A DNA stretch of 56,311 bases, taken from an uncultured Bacteroidota bacterium (GTDB taxonomy: Bacteria > Bacteroidota > Bacteroidia > Flavobacteriales > Flavobacteriaceae). How positions within the stretch are numbered: position 1 is the stretch's first letter; each line of letters begins with the position of its first letter. The notes under the pieces are model-generated. The model did not search any database. It had not been told where the DNA came from and was given only the letters and a program-made list of their open reading frames with translations. Below, piece after piece: positions 8,055 to 17,441 of this stretch. The stretch spans positions 1 through 56,311 of the forward strand of contig CACGZJ010000009.1 of assembly GCA_902577515.1 (NCBI GenBank), in the 5' to 3' direction. The position numbers were made by a program, and so were the translations under genes.

Positions 8055-9086
8055 TTATGGAGCTGGATTTGGTATTTTCTCGTTTACTAAATTAATCTCT
8101 GAGATAATTTCATCGGATAGTTTGATATTAATACTATTTATGTTTTCTTTTAATTGATCCATTGATGTAGCCCCAATTATATTACTCGTTACAAATGGTC
8201 TGTCATTAACAAATGCAAGTGACATTTCTGTTAACGTCATTTTGTGCTTCTGTGATATTTCATAATACATATCAATCGCCTTAGAACAATTCTCATTACT
8301 GAATCTTGATAAATTTGGAAATAGTTTAAGCCTACTATTTTCTGGCATTTCACCATTTCTATATTTTCCGGAAAGCACGCCAAACCCAAGAGGTGAATAT
8401 GCTAATAATCCAACGTTCTCTCTTTTGCATATTTCTGCATTTCCAACTTCAAAAAGTCTGTTTAAAAGTGAATATGGATTTTGAATAGTTATCATTTTGG
8501 GTAACCCAATTTTAGAGTATTCAATAAACTTCATGAATCCCCAAGGATTTTCATTTGATAAACCAACATGTCTTACTTTACCCTCACCTACTAGTTTTTT
8601 TAGTTTCTCCAAAATATCTTGAAAGTTATCTTCCCATCCATCATTAGCATATGTAAATCCTCTTTTTCCAAAAAAGTTTGTCATTCTTTCTGGCCAGTGA
8701 AGTTGATATAAATCCAAGTAATCAGTTTTAAGTCTTTTTAAACTTCCATTTATTGCATCTTCAATTGAGTCTCCTTTAAATCCTGTTTTTCTAATATGAG
8801 CTGTGTAGTCTCCAGGTCCAGCAATTTTTGAAGCTAATATGATCTTTTCTCGATTATTTCTTGATGATAACCAATTCCCAATAATTCTTTCAGTATCAGC
8901 ATATCTATCGGGAGTTGCAGGAACTGGATATAATTCAGCAGTATCAAAAAAGTTTACACCGTGATCTAGACTATAATCCATTTGTTCAAAAGCTTCAGAC
9001 TCAGAATTTTGTCTACCCCATGTCATAGTTCCGAGACAAATTTTACTTACTTCAATATTTGTCCCAGGTAGTTTATTATATTCCAT
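8055..9086 (-). CDS. tas: NADP(H)-dependent aldo-keto reductase, Tas type
   Basis: Cytosolic reductase of 343 residues with an (alpha/beta)8 barrel. The catalytic tetrad is visible as D48, Y53 (FFDTAELYPVP), K87 (LASKIAGP) and H130 (YLDLYQLHWPERMTNFFG). The insert after the tyrosine (VPATPDRYADTERIIGNW) and the ending NEKIPNPAP are close to E. coli Tas. NADPH is the likely cofactor; the natural substrate is unknown. It is followed 17 bp upstream by a methyltransferase gene on the same strand, probably in one transcript. Confidence 0.92.
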   Translation of the reverse strand: MEYNKLPGTNIEVSKICLGTMTWGRQNSESEAFEQMDYSLDHGVNFFDTAELYPVPATPDRYADTERIIGNWLSSRNNREKIILASKIAGPGDYTAHIRKTGFKGDSIEDAINGSLKRLKTDYLDLYQLHWPERMTNFFGKRGFTYANDGWEDNFQDILEKLKKLVGEGKVRHVGLSNENPWGFMKFIEYSKIGLPKMITIQNPYSLLNRLFEVGNAEICKRENVGLLAYSPLGFGVLSGKYRNGEMPENSRLKLFPNLSRFSNENCSKAIDMYYEISQKHKMTLTEMSLAFVNDRPFVTSNIIGATSMDQLKENINSINIKLSDEIISEINLVNEKIPNPAP

Positions 9087-9103
9087 TATTTATATAAATT
9101 ATT

Positions 9104-9709
9104 TTATTTTGACGAGAAGCCGCAAAATATAAAATTTTGTGTGGTTTCAAAAGGAGTTGTATGATTAATATATTCATAATCTTTAATTGATAGATCTCCA
9201 TCACAAAATAATTTTTCAAGAGAGTCTTTATCATACTGAGAAATATTTAAACCACTACACTTTAAGGGCCCTGATTTTGAGAAAGTACCAACAACAAAAT
9301 TTTTGGAAAATTTATTAACTATTTTGATATATCTTTTGATTTCTGTCTTTTCAGTTAAAAAATGAAATACAGCTCGATCATGCCAAAAAGAGTATTGAAT
9401 TTTTGGATTAAAATCATTTATATCACTAACTATCCATTTTACATTATCAGAATTTTTTCCTAGTCTTTCCTTAACTTTGTTTATAGCATTTTGAGAAATA
9501 TCAAGTACAGATATATTTTCGTATTCGTTCTTAATTAGATAGTCAACAAATTTACTCTCACCCCCACCAATATCAATTATGGGTGAAGACTTATCTATAT
9601 TAAATTTCTCAAAAAACTTAATTGATGTAACTGGGACTTCTTGTGTCCATGATACTTCATTAGGACTCTTTTCTTTGTAAATTTTATCCCAATGAGATTT
9701 TGTTGACAT
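9104..9709 (-). CDS. Class I SAM-dependent methyltransferase
   Basis: A 201-residue cytosolic protein. The N-terminal SHWDKIYKEKSPNEVSW pattern is typical of small stand-alone methyltransferases. SAM-binding motif I is IIDIGGGESKFVDYL (about 44-58), followed by an acidic strand end (SVLDIS). WHDRAVFHFLT and HTTPFETTQNFIFCGF are family hallmarks further on. The substrate is not predictable; members have been linked to small-molecule or thiol methylation, but nothing here decides it. It lies 11 bp after the metalloprotease stop. Confidence 0.88.
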   Translation of the reverse strand: MSTKSHWDKIYKEKSPNEVSWTQEVPVTSIKFFEKFNIDKSSPIIDIGGGESKFVDYLIKNEYENISVLDISQNAINKVKERLGKNSDNVKWIVSDINDFNPKIQYSFWHDRAVFHFLTEKTEIKRYIKIVNKFSKNFVVGTFSKSGPLKCSGLNISQYDKDSLEKLFCDGDLSIKDYEYINHTTPFETTQNFIFCGFSSK

Positions 9710-9720
9710 ATTTAAATTAT

Positions 9721-12048
9721 TTAATTATCCTCTTGAGTTAAAAATACTAAATGTTCATAATGATCTTTGATTAAAGATCTTGATGAGCCTTTAGAGTTTT
9801 TCTTTGATAGTCTATTAATCTTTCTTTTCATAGAAAGTACACTTGATTTAATTACACTCTTTAAATCTTTCTCATCTAAAAGCCTAATAATTCTTTTTGT
9901 ATATGAAATCTGAAGATTTCTTTTTAACTGATCCTCTGGATAAATTTTAATAAAAATTGATTCAAATAAGTTTTCTAATAAATCATTGTATGATAGAGCT
10001 TCTCCTTTAATTGAATTAAACGATGACAACATTCTATTTAATCTATAATTTGAGAGCAAAGAATTAATTGCTCTCTCTTGAATTCTCTCAACTCTATAAA
10101 GACCATCAACATTATTTGTTTGTGAAATAATCTCTTTATTTAATAGCCACATAGGACTTTGCCATAGTTCTTGATCTAAAAAACTTAAAGCTCTTATTTG
10201 ATTGTATCTATCTACATTCTTATATGTATAGCTTTCTTTTTGATTTGTATTCACTAAAGTTTGATTTACTCCTCCTACAATACCAATAACATGAAAAATA
10301 TATCTGGAATATACACCCAGAAGCTCTCCATAAAGTTCACTAAGATCATCATAGTTTTTATCTGGTTCATATGTCCAATCGATTAAATTTTTTGAAACAA
10401 TTTTTAAATTACTTAGCCCATATTTACTAGCTATAACAGGATCATCTCCTATATTTTCTGTTTGAGAATTTGGATCTCCCCATGAAGAGCCAAACATGTA
10501 AATGGGATTTAAATTTTTCTCATCAACAAACCTTGAGAGAATTTTACTTTCCTCATTTATTGTTTTTCCAGGAAAGTATCTATATCCCCATTCAATTGAA
10601 TAGTCATCATAGGGACCTAACTGTCTAATAAATCTTATATTTTCATCACCTGGTTGTGCTATATAATTGTATCTAGCATAGTCCATAATTGTTGTTGCAA
10701 TCCCCATTTTTTTTGTAAAGTCACCTGATCTAAGTGAGTCAACTGGGTAAGCACTACTTGCCTTCATATTATGAGGTAATCCAAGAGCATGACCAATTTC
10801 ATGAGCAATTACCATTCTCATCATTTCACCAATTTCTTTTTCTGGAGTATTTAATGTCCTGGCCGATGGGTTTGCTGCACCAGTTTCAAGTAGATATCTG
10901 TTTCTATAAGATCTCAAATGATTATGATACCATATGATATCACTTTCCAATATTTCACCAGTCCTTGGGTCAGATACACTTGGTCCAACTGCATTTCTTG
11001 TTGTTGATGCAACATATCTAACTGTTGAATATCTAATATCCTCTGGACTAAAATCAGGATCTTCTTCTTTTGATGGAGGATCTTTTGCTACAATTGCATT
11101 TTTAAATCCAGCTTTTTCAAAAACAGAATTCCAATCCTCAATACCCTTTTTAAAATAGGGCCTCCATTTAATTGGTGTAGCAGGATCTAGATAGTATATT
11201 ATTTGTTTCTTGGGTTCAACTAGCTCTCCTTTTTGATAAGCAATTTCATCTTTTGGCTCTAACCTCCATCTTCTAATTAATTTATATGAATCAGATTTTA
11301 ACGCGGTTGAACTATAATCAATTTTATTTACAGTAAACCATCCAACTCTATGATCATGATATCTAATTTTCATTTTATCTTCTGGTAGTAAAATAATTGA
11401 ATGATTCACTTGAAAACTAAATGTCTTTGTCCTATTTTGTCTTGGAGGTTTATTAGTATTAAAGGTTAATGTCGCGATTATTTCAGTATTATTTGGAAAG
11501 CTTTTTGAAGAATCTAAACTACTTCTTTTCTTGTCTACGCTTCCTATTTTATAGTCATCTTTTAACCTTGAGCCTATAATGTTAAATCCTGGAGAGTCAT
11601 TTAAGAAATAATCTGAGACATTAATTAGATATGATCGCTCATCACTATTTTGGATTTCAAAACTAGCAAGTATTGGCGGAAAATTATTTTCCTGGACACT
11701 TAGGCCTATTGGATCATTTTCGTCTGCAATATTTTGATATGATAATTGCCTAATATAAATTTTATTATTTTTTTTTTGAAAATCTATTACTTGTTCTGAA
11801 GTTTTAGAACCTGCATTAATATATGCTGAATAACCTGAAGGTATTTGTGCAAGTCTTGTTACAACAAGCATTTCTTTACTTAAAAGATCATCACTTATCT
11901 CAAAGTATAGTTTATTATTTTTTGAGAAAGTACTTATTACTCCTTTACTTACTGTCATTTCCTTTGTTAAGGAATCAATACTCTTACTCTGCCCATTTAT
12001 TGAAATAGAAACTAAAAATGCAAATATTAGAGATAAATTTTTTTTCAT
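9721..12048 (-). CDS. Secreted zinc-dependent metalloprotease (DUF5117/DUF5118 type)
   Basis: Exported protein of 775 residues with a signal peptide ending at SINGQ (about residue 20). The first half is the beta-rich DUF5118/DUF5117-like region, including SFQVNHSIILLPE and YHDHRVGWFTV. The metzincin motif HEIGHALGLPH is at about 416-426, giving zinc ligands H416, H420 and H426 and catalytic E417, followed by a downstream Met-turn (TTIMDYARYN). The C-terminal third is helical (DUF4953-like). Substrates are unknown; such proteins are numerous in marine Bacteroidetes and are thought to act on peptides in the periplasm or outside the cell. Confidence 0.9.
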   Translation of the reverse strand: MKKNLSLIFAFLVSISINGQSKSIDSLTKEMTVSKGVISTFSKNNKLYFEISDDLLSKEMLVVTRLAQIPSGYSAYINAGSKTSEQVIDFQKKNNKIYIRQLSYQNIADENDPIGLSVQENNFPPILASFEIQNSDERSYLINVSDYFLNDSPGFNIIGSRLKDDYKIGSVDKKRSSLDSSKSFPNNTEIIATLTFNTNKPPRQNRTKTFSFQVNHSIILLPEDKMKIRYHDHRVGWFTVNKIDYSSTALKSDSYKLIRRWRLEPKDEIAYQKGELVEPKKQIIYYLDPATPIKWRPYFKKGIEDWNSVFEKAGFKNAIVAKDPPSKEEDPDFSPEDIRYSTVRYVASTTRNAVGPSVSDPRTGEILESDIIWYHNHLRSYRNRYLLETGAANPSARTLNTPEKEIGEMMRMVIAHEIGHALGLPHNMKASSAYPVDSLRSGDFTKKMGIATTIMDYARYNYIAQPGDENIRFIRQLGPYDDYSIEWGYRYFPGKTINEESKILSRFVDEKNLNPIYMFGSSWGDPNSQTENIGDDPVIASKYGLSNLKIVSKNLIDWTYEPDKNYDDLSELYGELLGVYSRYIFHVIGIVGGVNQTLVNTNQKESYTYKNVDRYNQIRALSFLDQELWQSPMWLLNKEIISQTNNVDGLYRVERIQERAINSLLSNYRLNRMLSSFNSIKGEALSYNDLLENLFESIFIKIYPEDQLKRNLQISYTKRIIRLLDEKDLKSVIKSSVLSMKRKINRLSKKNSKGSSRSLIKDHYEHLVFLTQEDN

Positions 12049-12183
12049 ATCAGTTTTTTATAAACTAAATATATGAACTTTGAGCAAATCTTTAATAAGA
12101 TTAAATAGTACTCTTTAAATTTTCAAAAAAATATTTTTCTAAATTTTTTTAATGATTTTTAAGTGTAAAATTTAGTCTCATAA

Positions 12184-13386
12184 TTACTTAATTTTGGAAA
12201 ATTCTAAACCTGCATTTAACTCAAGCCTTTTCAAAATTTTATTACCCATTGCAGTTGAGGGTGTTAATACTCCATAGGTTTCACCCAAGTGATCTTTTGC
12301 AAGACAAACTGCACTTTCTGCAAGCATTTTAGAAGTCGAGCCATATCCAGGATCTTTATCTCCAGTAACTTTATATAATGATGTATTTGATTCATTAGAA
12401 ACATAGAATCTAATATTAAAAAAGCCAGCTTCTCTCTCTTTTTTGCTAGGACCTTGTCCAGGCTTAGGTGATAGAATATTAAAAATCCTTTTCATCATTG
12501 ATCCTGGCTTAGAAGCTAGAAAAATTAATGGGATTGATATCAAAAATCCCCTTATTCTACCCATAAACCCATTGCCTGTCATAACAGCTTCGTCATATCT
12601 GAAATTTTTTCCATACATATAATTAGATAGAGCATTAGATCTTCTTACAATCTTTGTATTAATTCCAGCCATTAAAAATGGAGCAATCCATTTTTTTATT
12701 TTTTTATCAAAAATTACTGAGTTCAAATCTCTTTTATCAGGCCCATTTTTTTCTCCTTCAGGATTTAAACCATATGGATTTATTAAATCCTTTCTAATTT
12801 CTTTATTTTTTGTAGACTCGCTAACTATATTATTTATACTTGCATAAGTGCCACCACTATAACCTCCTTTTACTCCTGTTACTCTCATGCTAATTTGTAG
12901 ATCTTTCTTTAAGATATCATTAAATATATAGTATACCCCCATATCTGAGGGTATTGAATCGAACCCACAGCTATTCACAATTTTTACTCTATTTGATTCT
13001 GCTTTTTTATGGTAGTAATCTATCATTTTCCTAATCCATTGAGATTCTCCTGCTAGATCACAATAATCAGTACCTGATTCTATACACGACTTTACAATTA
13101 AGGACCCATATTTTGAATATGGCCCAACAGTAGAGCAAATAACTTTTGTTCTCATTGTAATTTTATTAAGTGATATCTCATCAAAACTATCTGCAATAAG
13201 AATTGGTATACTATTATCTAGATAACTATCTCTAACATACATTAGCTTGGTATTATTTCTTCCAGCTATTGCCCAATTTAAATCTTTAGTATTATATTTT
13301 TTAAATAAATACTCTGCAACAAGTCTACCAGTAAATCCTGATGCTCCCCAAATTATTATATCAAATTCTCTTTTATCCTGTAACAT
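12184..13386 (-). CDS. Saccharopine-dehydrogenase-like NADP-binding protein (trans-acting enoyl reductase family)
   Basis: A 400-residue protein with an N-terminal Rossmann motif IIIWGASGFTGRLVAEYL (about 10-27) and the downstream AGRNNTKL element. CSTVGPYSKYGSLIVKSCIESGTDYCDLAGE is the conserved core of the saccharopine-dehydrogenase-like/trans-enoyl-reductase family that also contains human SCCPDH (only fragments are quoted here; the block spans about 85-115). True lysine-pathway saccharopine dehydrogenase looks different, so a role in lipid or polyketide reduction is more likely, but the substrate is unknown. It is single and faces away from the amidohydrolase operon. Confidence 0.85.
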   Translation of the reverse strand: MLQDKREFDIIIWGASGFTGRLVAEYLFKKYNTKDLNWAIAGRNNTKLMYVRDSYLDNSIPILIADSFDEISLNKITMRTKVICSTVGPYSKYGSLIVKSCIESGTDYCDLAGESQWIRKMIDYYHKKAESNRVKIVNSCGFDSIPSDMGVYYIFNDILKKDLQISMRVTGVKGGYSGGTYASINNIVSESTKNKEIRKDLINPYGLNPEGEKNGPDKRDLNSVIFDKKIKKWIAPFLMAGINTKIVRRSNALSNYMYGKNFRYDEAVMTGNGFMGRIRGFLISIPLIFLASKPGSMMKRIFNILSPKPGQGPSKKEREAGFFNIRFYVSNESNTSLYKVTGDKDPGYGSTSKMLAESAVCLAKDHLGETYGVLTPSTAMGNKILKRLELNAGLEFSKIK

Positions 13387-13474
13387 GTTTTTGCCTATTG
13401 GGGATTAAATGTAACTTGGTTAAAATTAAAAGAATATTTAACTTCTAAAAACAAAAACTAAATAAATCTAAAAA

Positions 13475-15103
13475 ATGACAGCTTCATCTCAGAGACTATT
13501 ATCATATATATACTTTATAATTGCCATTATTGTTCTAGTATCCATAACAAAAAGAATTATTGGTCCATTGAATTATGATATTGTAATTGTTAATGGAGAT
13601 GTATTCGATGGATCAGGAAGTGAATCCAAAATTCAAAATATTGGAATTATTGGAGATGAGATTGTTAGGGTAGGAAATATTGAATCAAATAATGCATTAA
13701 AAATAATTGATGCTTCAGGCCTTGTGGTTTCACCTGGTTTTATTGATACACATGTACACCTTGATCCTATGGATAATTTCATTAATCTTTCTGACGGCGA
13801 AAGTCACATTAGGCAAGGTGTAACTACAAGTTTTGGGGGCCCTGATGGAAGAGGTGTGCCATTGAAATATGGTTTTAAAGAATTCTTAGACTCAATTGAA
13901 AAAGTTGGAGTTGGTATGAATGTTGGATTTTTAACTGGTCATAATAAAATTAGAAGAGTAGTAATGAACCTTGACAATAGGGAACCTACTAAAGATGAGT
14001 TGAATAAAATGAGAATCCTTGCAAGTAAGGCTATGGATGAAGGTGCATTTGGGATTTCTACTGGATTAAAATATCTACCTGGAAATTTTTCTAAAGTTGA
14101 AGAAGTGATTGAAATTTCTAAAGAAATATCCACAAAGGGAGGAATTTATACTACTCACCTCAGAGATGAAGGATTGAAAATAATTGATGCTGTTAATGAG
14201 GCAATTTTAATTTCAAAGGAGGCTGACATAAATGTTGTTCTTACACATCATAAGGTAATTGGAAAGCCAATGTGGGGCAAAAGTGAAATTACTCTTTCCT
14301 TAGTTGATTCAGCTAGACAACAAGGAATTAAAATTATGACAGATCAGTATCCATATAACGCAAGTCATACGGGTATAAATGTGTTAATCCCAACATGGGC
14401 AAGAGCAGGAGGTATTGAGGAATTTAGAAATAGAGTATCTAATGAAGAAACAAGAAAAAAAATTGAAGACGAAATAGTCTTTAATATTTTAAATGACAGA
14501 GGGGGAAATGATTTAAATAGAATTCAATTCTCTAAAGTAAATTGGAATCCAGATCTTGAAGGACTTACACTCAAAGATTGGGTATTAATGAAAGGTCTAG
14601 AGCCCACATTAGAAAATGGAGCTAAACTTGTAATTGAAGCTGAACTAAATGGGGGGGCAGGATGTATTTTTCATGCTATGGATGAATCAGATGTAATAAA
14701 TATAATGAGGTACCCTCATACTATGATTGCTTCAGATGGAAGATTATCTGAGCCTGGGGTTGGACACCCACATCCTAGAGCTTATGGAACTTTTCCCAGA
14801 GTTTTAGGAAAGTACGTAAGGGAAGATAAAATTCTTGAATTAAGCGAAGCTATATATAAAATGACACATCTTCCTGCTATTGCTTTTGGTCTAGATAATA
14901 GGGGATTGATAAAAAAAGGTATGAAAGCAGATATAACGATTTTCGATAAAAACACGGTAAAAGATAATGCTACTTTCACATCTCCTCATCAGTATCCAGA
15001 TGGAATTAAGTACGTAATAGTAAATGGAGAATTAGCTGTAGATAATTTTAACTTTATGGGCCTTAAGGCTGGTGAAGTTCTAAGAAAGACTTTAAATCCT
15101 TGA
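13475..15103 (+). CDS. Membrane-anchored amidohydrolase, D-aminoacylase family
   Basis: A 542-residue metal-dependent hydrolase. A hydrophobic segment at about 8-27 probably anchors it to the inner membrane facing the periplasm. The urease-type fold starts at PLNYDIVIVNGDVFDGSG. Metal ligands are in SPGFIDTHVHLD (H93, H95), TTHLRDEG, LTHHK and IASDGR, and the closing strand DITIFDKNTVKDNATF is typical of N-acyl-D-amino-acid deacylases. Canonical members have THxDD; here the second ligand region reads THVHLD. It is the first gene of a tightly spaced operon with an oxidoreductase and a DUF1080 protein. Confidence 0.87.
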   Translation: MTASSQRLLSYIYFIIAIIVLVSITKRIIGPLNYDIVIVNGDVFDGSGSESKIQNIGIIGDEIVRVGNIESNNALKIIDASGLVVSPGFIDTHVHLDPMDNFINLSDGESHIRQGVTTSFGGPDGRGVPLKYGFKEFLDSIEKVGVGMNVGFLTGHNKIRRVVMNLDNREPTKDELNKMRILASKAMDEGAFGISTGLKYLPGNFSKVEEVIEISKEISTKGGIYTTHLRDEGLKIIDAVNEAILISKEADINVVLTHHKVIGKPMWGKSEITLSLVDSARQQGIKIMTDQYPYNASHTGINVLIPTWARAGGIEEFRNRVSNEETRKKIEDEIVFNILNDRGGNDLNRIQFSKVNWNPDLEGLTLKDWVLMKGLEPTLENGAKLVIEAELNGGAGCIFHAMDESDVINIMRYPHTMIASDGRLSEPGVGHPHPRAYGTFPRVLGKYVREDKILELSEAIYKMTHLPAIAFGLDNRGLIKKGMKADITIFDKNTVKDNATFTSPHQYPDGIKYVIVNGELAVDNFNFMGLKAGEVLRKTLNP

Positions 15104-15113
15104 TTCTCTAATT

Positions 15114-16445
15114 GTGAAAAAAAGAGATTTTTTAAAAAAATCAGCTGCTTTAGCATCACTAGCAGTTTTACCCTCACCAATGTTGTCATTAGGTAGAGAA
15201 AAAATTAGAATCGCTCAGATTGGAGTAGGTGGAATGGGAGCACAGGATCTAAATTCTATTTCTTCACATTCTCAAGTTGAAATTGTTGGATTATGTGATG
15301 TTGATTCTTTGGCATTAGATAATGTAAAGGAAATATACCCCAATGCATTACAATATTCTGATTATCGAATAATGCTAAAGGAGATGAAGAATCAAATTGA
15401 TGCAGTCCAAATATCAACTCCTGATCATACTCATGCACCTGCAGCTATCATGGCAATGAATTTAAATAAACATGTTTATTGTCAAAAACCACTTACACAT
15501 AATCCAAAAGAAGCAAGATCAATGATTAGAATTGCTAATGAAAAAAATTTAATAACTCAAATGGGAATCCAAGTTCACTCATTTTATGATTACAAACTAG
15601 CAACTATTTTAATCAAAGAAGGGATTATAGGGAAAGTAAAAAAAGTTAGAGCCTGGACTAATGGAAACTCTGGTTATGATGGAACTGTCCCAATTGGAAA
15701 TGATCCTATTCCTGAGTCTCTCGATTGGAACTTATGGCTTGGAACATCTAAGAAAAGACCATATAAAGAAGGCTACTACCATCCTAGTAAATGGCGAAAA
15801 GTAATTGACTATGGTTGTGGAACATTAGGTGATATGGGAGTACATATTTTAGATACCCCTTACAATGCTTTAGAATTAGATTTTCCAATTAGTATTAAAA
15901 ATGAATGTAGAGAATTTAATGGTTTTAGTTTTCCTACAAAAAGTACTGTAACATATAATTTTCCAGGAACAGCATATACAACTGATAATATGACTTTGGT
16001 ATGGACAGATGGACAATTTCCATTAACCGTGAAAGATTTGATATTACCTAAACAGGATAGACTTCCACTTCAAGGGTCAATGTTTATTGGAGAAAAAGGC
16101 AAATTACTTTTACCACATTTTATGCAAGAGCCAAGGCTAATTGTTAAAGGTGAGTATAAAAAAATTGATATATCTAAGTATCCTGAAGCATTGAAATTAA
16201 GAAAACCTTACAGAGAATATAATTTAGATGCAAAAGTACATTATCATGAATTCGTTGATGCGTGTTTGGGAAAGACAGATTGTTCAACTCCTTTTTCTTA
16301 TTCTGGTAGATTAACACAGGTAGTTCTTTTAGGTGTTATTGCCGGACGATTTCCAAATAGATTACTTAAATGGGATAAAGAAAATTTTAAATTTGAAGAA
16401 TCTGAAGTTAATCAATTCCTAGGTTCAAAATATAGAATTTTTTAA
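15114..16445 (+). CDS. Exported Gfo/Idh/MocA-family oxidoreductase
   Basis: NAD(P)-dependent oxidoreductase of 443 residues. It starts at GTG 10 bp after the amidohydrolase. The N-terminus MKKRDFLKKSAALASLAVL resembles a Tat-type leader with a single arginine, common in exported MocA proteins of Bacteroidetes. The Rossmann motif IRIAQIGVGGMGAQDL follows (about 31-46), and the catalytic-lysine segment is HVYCQKPLTHN (the usual EKP is QKP). DYGCGTLGDMGVHILD is a subfamily hallmark in the C-terminal domain. Inference: it oxidises or reduces a sugar hydroxyl, perhaps at C3, given the neighbouring DUF1080 gene. Confidence 0.88.
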   Translation: MKKRDFLKKSAALASLAVLPSPMLSLGREKIRIAQIGVGGMGAQDLNSISSHSQVEIVGLCDVDSLALDNVKEIYPNALQYSDYRIMLKEMKNQIDAVQISTPDHTHAPAAIMAMNLNKHVYCQKPLTHNPKEARSMIRIANEKNLITQMGIQVHSFYDYKLATILIKEGIIGKVKKVRAWTNGNSGYDGTVPIGNDPIPESLDWNLWLGTSKKRPYKEGYYHPSKWRKVIDYGCGTLGDMGVHILDTPYNALELDFPISIKNECREFNGFSFPTKSTVTYNFPGTAYTTDNMTLVWTDGQFPLTVKDLILPKQDRLPLQGSMFIGEKGKLLLPHFMQEPRLIVKGEYKKIDISKYPEALKLRKPYREYNLDAKVHYHEFVDACLGKTDCSTPFSYSGRLTQVVLLGVIAGRFPNRLLKWDKENFKFEESEVNQFLGSKYRIF

Positions 16446-16454
16446 ATTAGAACA

Positions 16455-17144
16455 ATGATAAAAAAAATCTTGTTTTCAATTTATTTCCTGGTTATCTCAT
16501 GTAATTCTAATGTTCAGTCAGAGTCTGAATGGATAAACTTATTTGATGGTTCATCTACTAGTGGTTGGTTAGCAAGAGATGGGTCTAAATTACACTCTGG
16601 TTGGAAAATAATTGATGGAACCTTAACTCTAAGGAAAAATGGTACAGAAGAGGATGAAAAAATAGATATTATTTATGGTGCTGAAATGTTTGACAATTTT
16701 GAGCTTTATTTGGAGTGGAAGATTCCGCCTGGCGGTAACAGTGGTATTTTTTATCATTTACAAGAATTTGGCGGAGGATCACCAGAGTATCAAATAATTG
16801 ACGATGTTAATTATGATTCAATTCATGGAATTTCATTAACACCGCTACAAAAAACAGCCTCTGATTACGGGATGTATGCAGCAGATCCAAAAATGAAAAT
16901 TTTAAATCCTGTAGGTCAGTGGAATTCTTCCAAAATTATATTTACTGAGGAAAATGTTGAATATTGGTTAAATGGTAATAAAGTTTTATCATTTACACCT
17001 TGGTCAGATGAATGGTATGAAAAGAAAAATAATTCAATGTGGCGAGATAATAAAGATTATGGTGAGTTTAATACTGGATATATTGGCTTTCAAGATTATG
17101 GTAATGATCTTTCATTTAGGAATATAAAAATTAAAAAGCTTTAG
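16455..17144 (+). CDS. DUF1080 (3-keto-disaccharide hydrolase family) lipoprotein
   Basis: Lipoprotein of 229 residues with lipobox VISC at about 15. The mature protein opens with WINLFDGSSTSGWLARDGSKLH, the canonical DUF1080 start, followed by DNFELYLEWKIPPGGNSGIFYHL and the closing DYGNDLSFRNIKIKKL strand. The fold is a concanavalin-like jelly roll. Some members cleave 3-keto-glycosides by hydrolysis or elimination. It begins 9 bp after the oxidoreductase, which supports a paired oxidise-then-cleave role; specificity is unknown. Confidence 0.9.
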   Translation: MIKKILFSIYFLVISCNSNVQSESEWINLFDGSSTSGWLARDGSKLHSGWKIIDGTLTLRKNGTEEDEKIDIIYGAEMFDNFELYLEWKIPPGGNSGIFYHLQEFGGGSPEYQIIDDVNYDSIHGISLTPLQKTASDYGMYAADPKMKILNPVGQWNSSKIIFTEENVEYWLNGNKVLSFTPWSDEWYEKKNNSMWRDNKDYGEFNTGYIGFQDYGNDLSFRNIKIKKL

Positions 17145-17157
17145 AATTATTTATCCA

Positions 17158-17439
17158 ATGAGTAAGTTAAAGTCATATATTATTTTAAGCTATACATTAG
17201 GATTAGTTTTCTTTTTGATCCACAACTTTGACTTTGAGACATTTATTTTAATTGATCCTTTAATGCTTGTTTTAATTCTTAATGTACCTTCTTTTATAGT
17301 TGGGTCTTTATTTTATTTAATTAAAAAAAAATTATTTTGGATTTTTTACACTCTAATTTTTATAATAATAACTAGTTTGTTCTCGGCTTGGTCTATAATT
17401 GAAATATATACCGGAGGAGATTGGGGTAAGATATTATAG
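17158..17439 (+). CDS. Small three-helix membrane protein, unknown
   Basis: A 93-residue protein with about three hydrophobic segments (around 7-22, 32-52 and 58-78) and a short tail ending TGGDWGKIL. I do not recognise the family. It begins 13 bp after the DUF1080 gene on the same strand and ends 2 bp before the convergent second DUF1080 gene, so it is probably the last gene of the operon. Confidence 0.65.
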   Translation: MSKLKSYIILSYTLGLVFFLIHNFDFETFILIDPLMLVLILNVPSFIVGSLFYLIKKKLFWIFYTLIFIIITSLFSAWSIIEIYTGGDWGKIL

Positions 17440-17441
17440 TA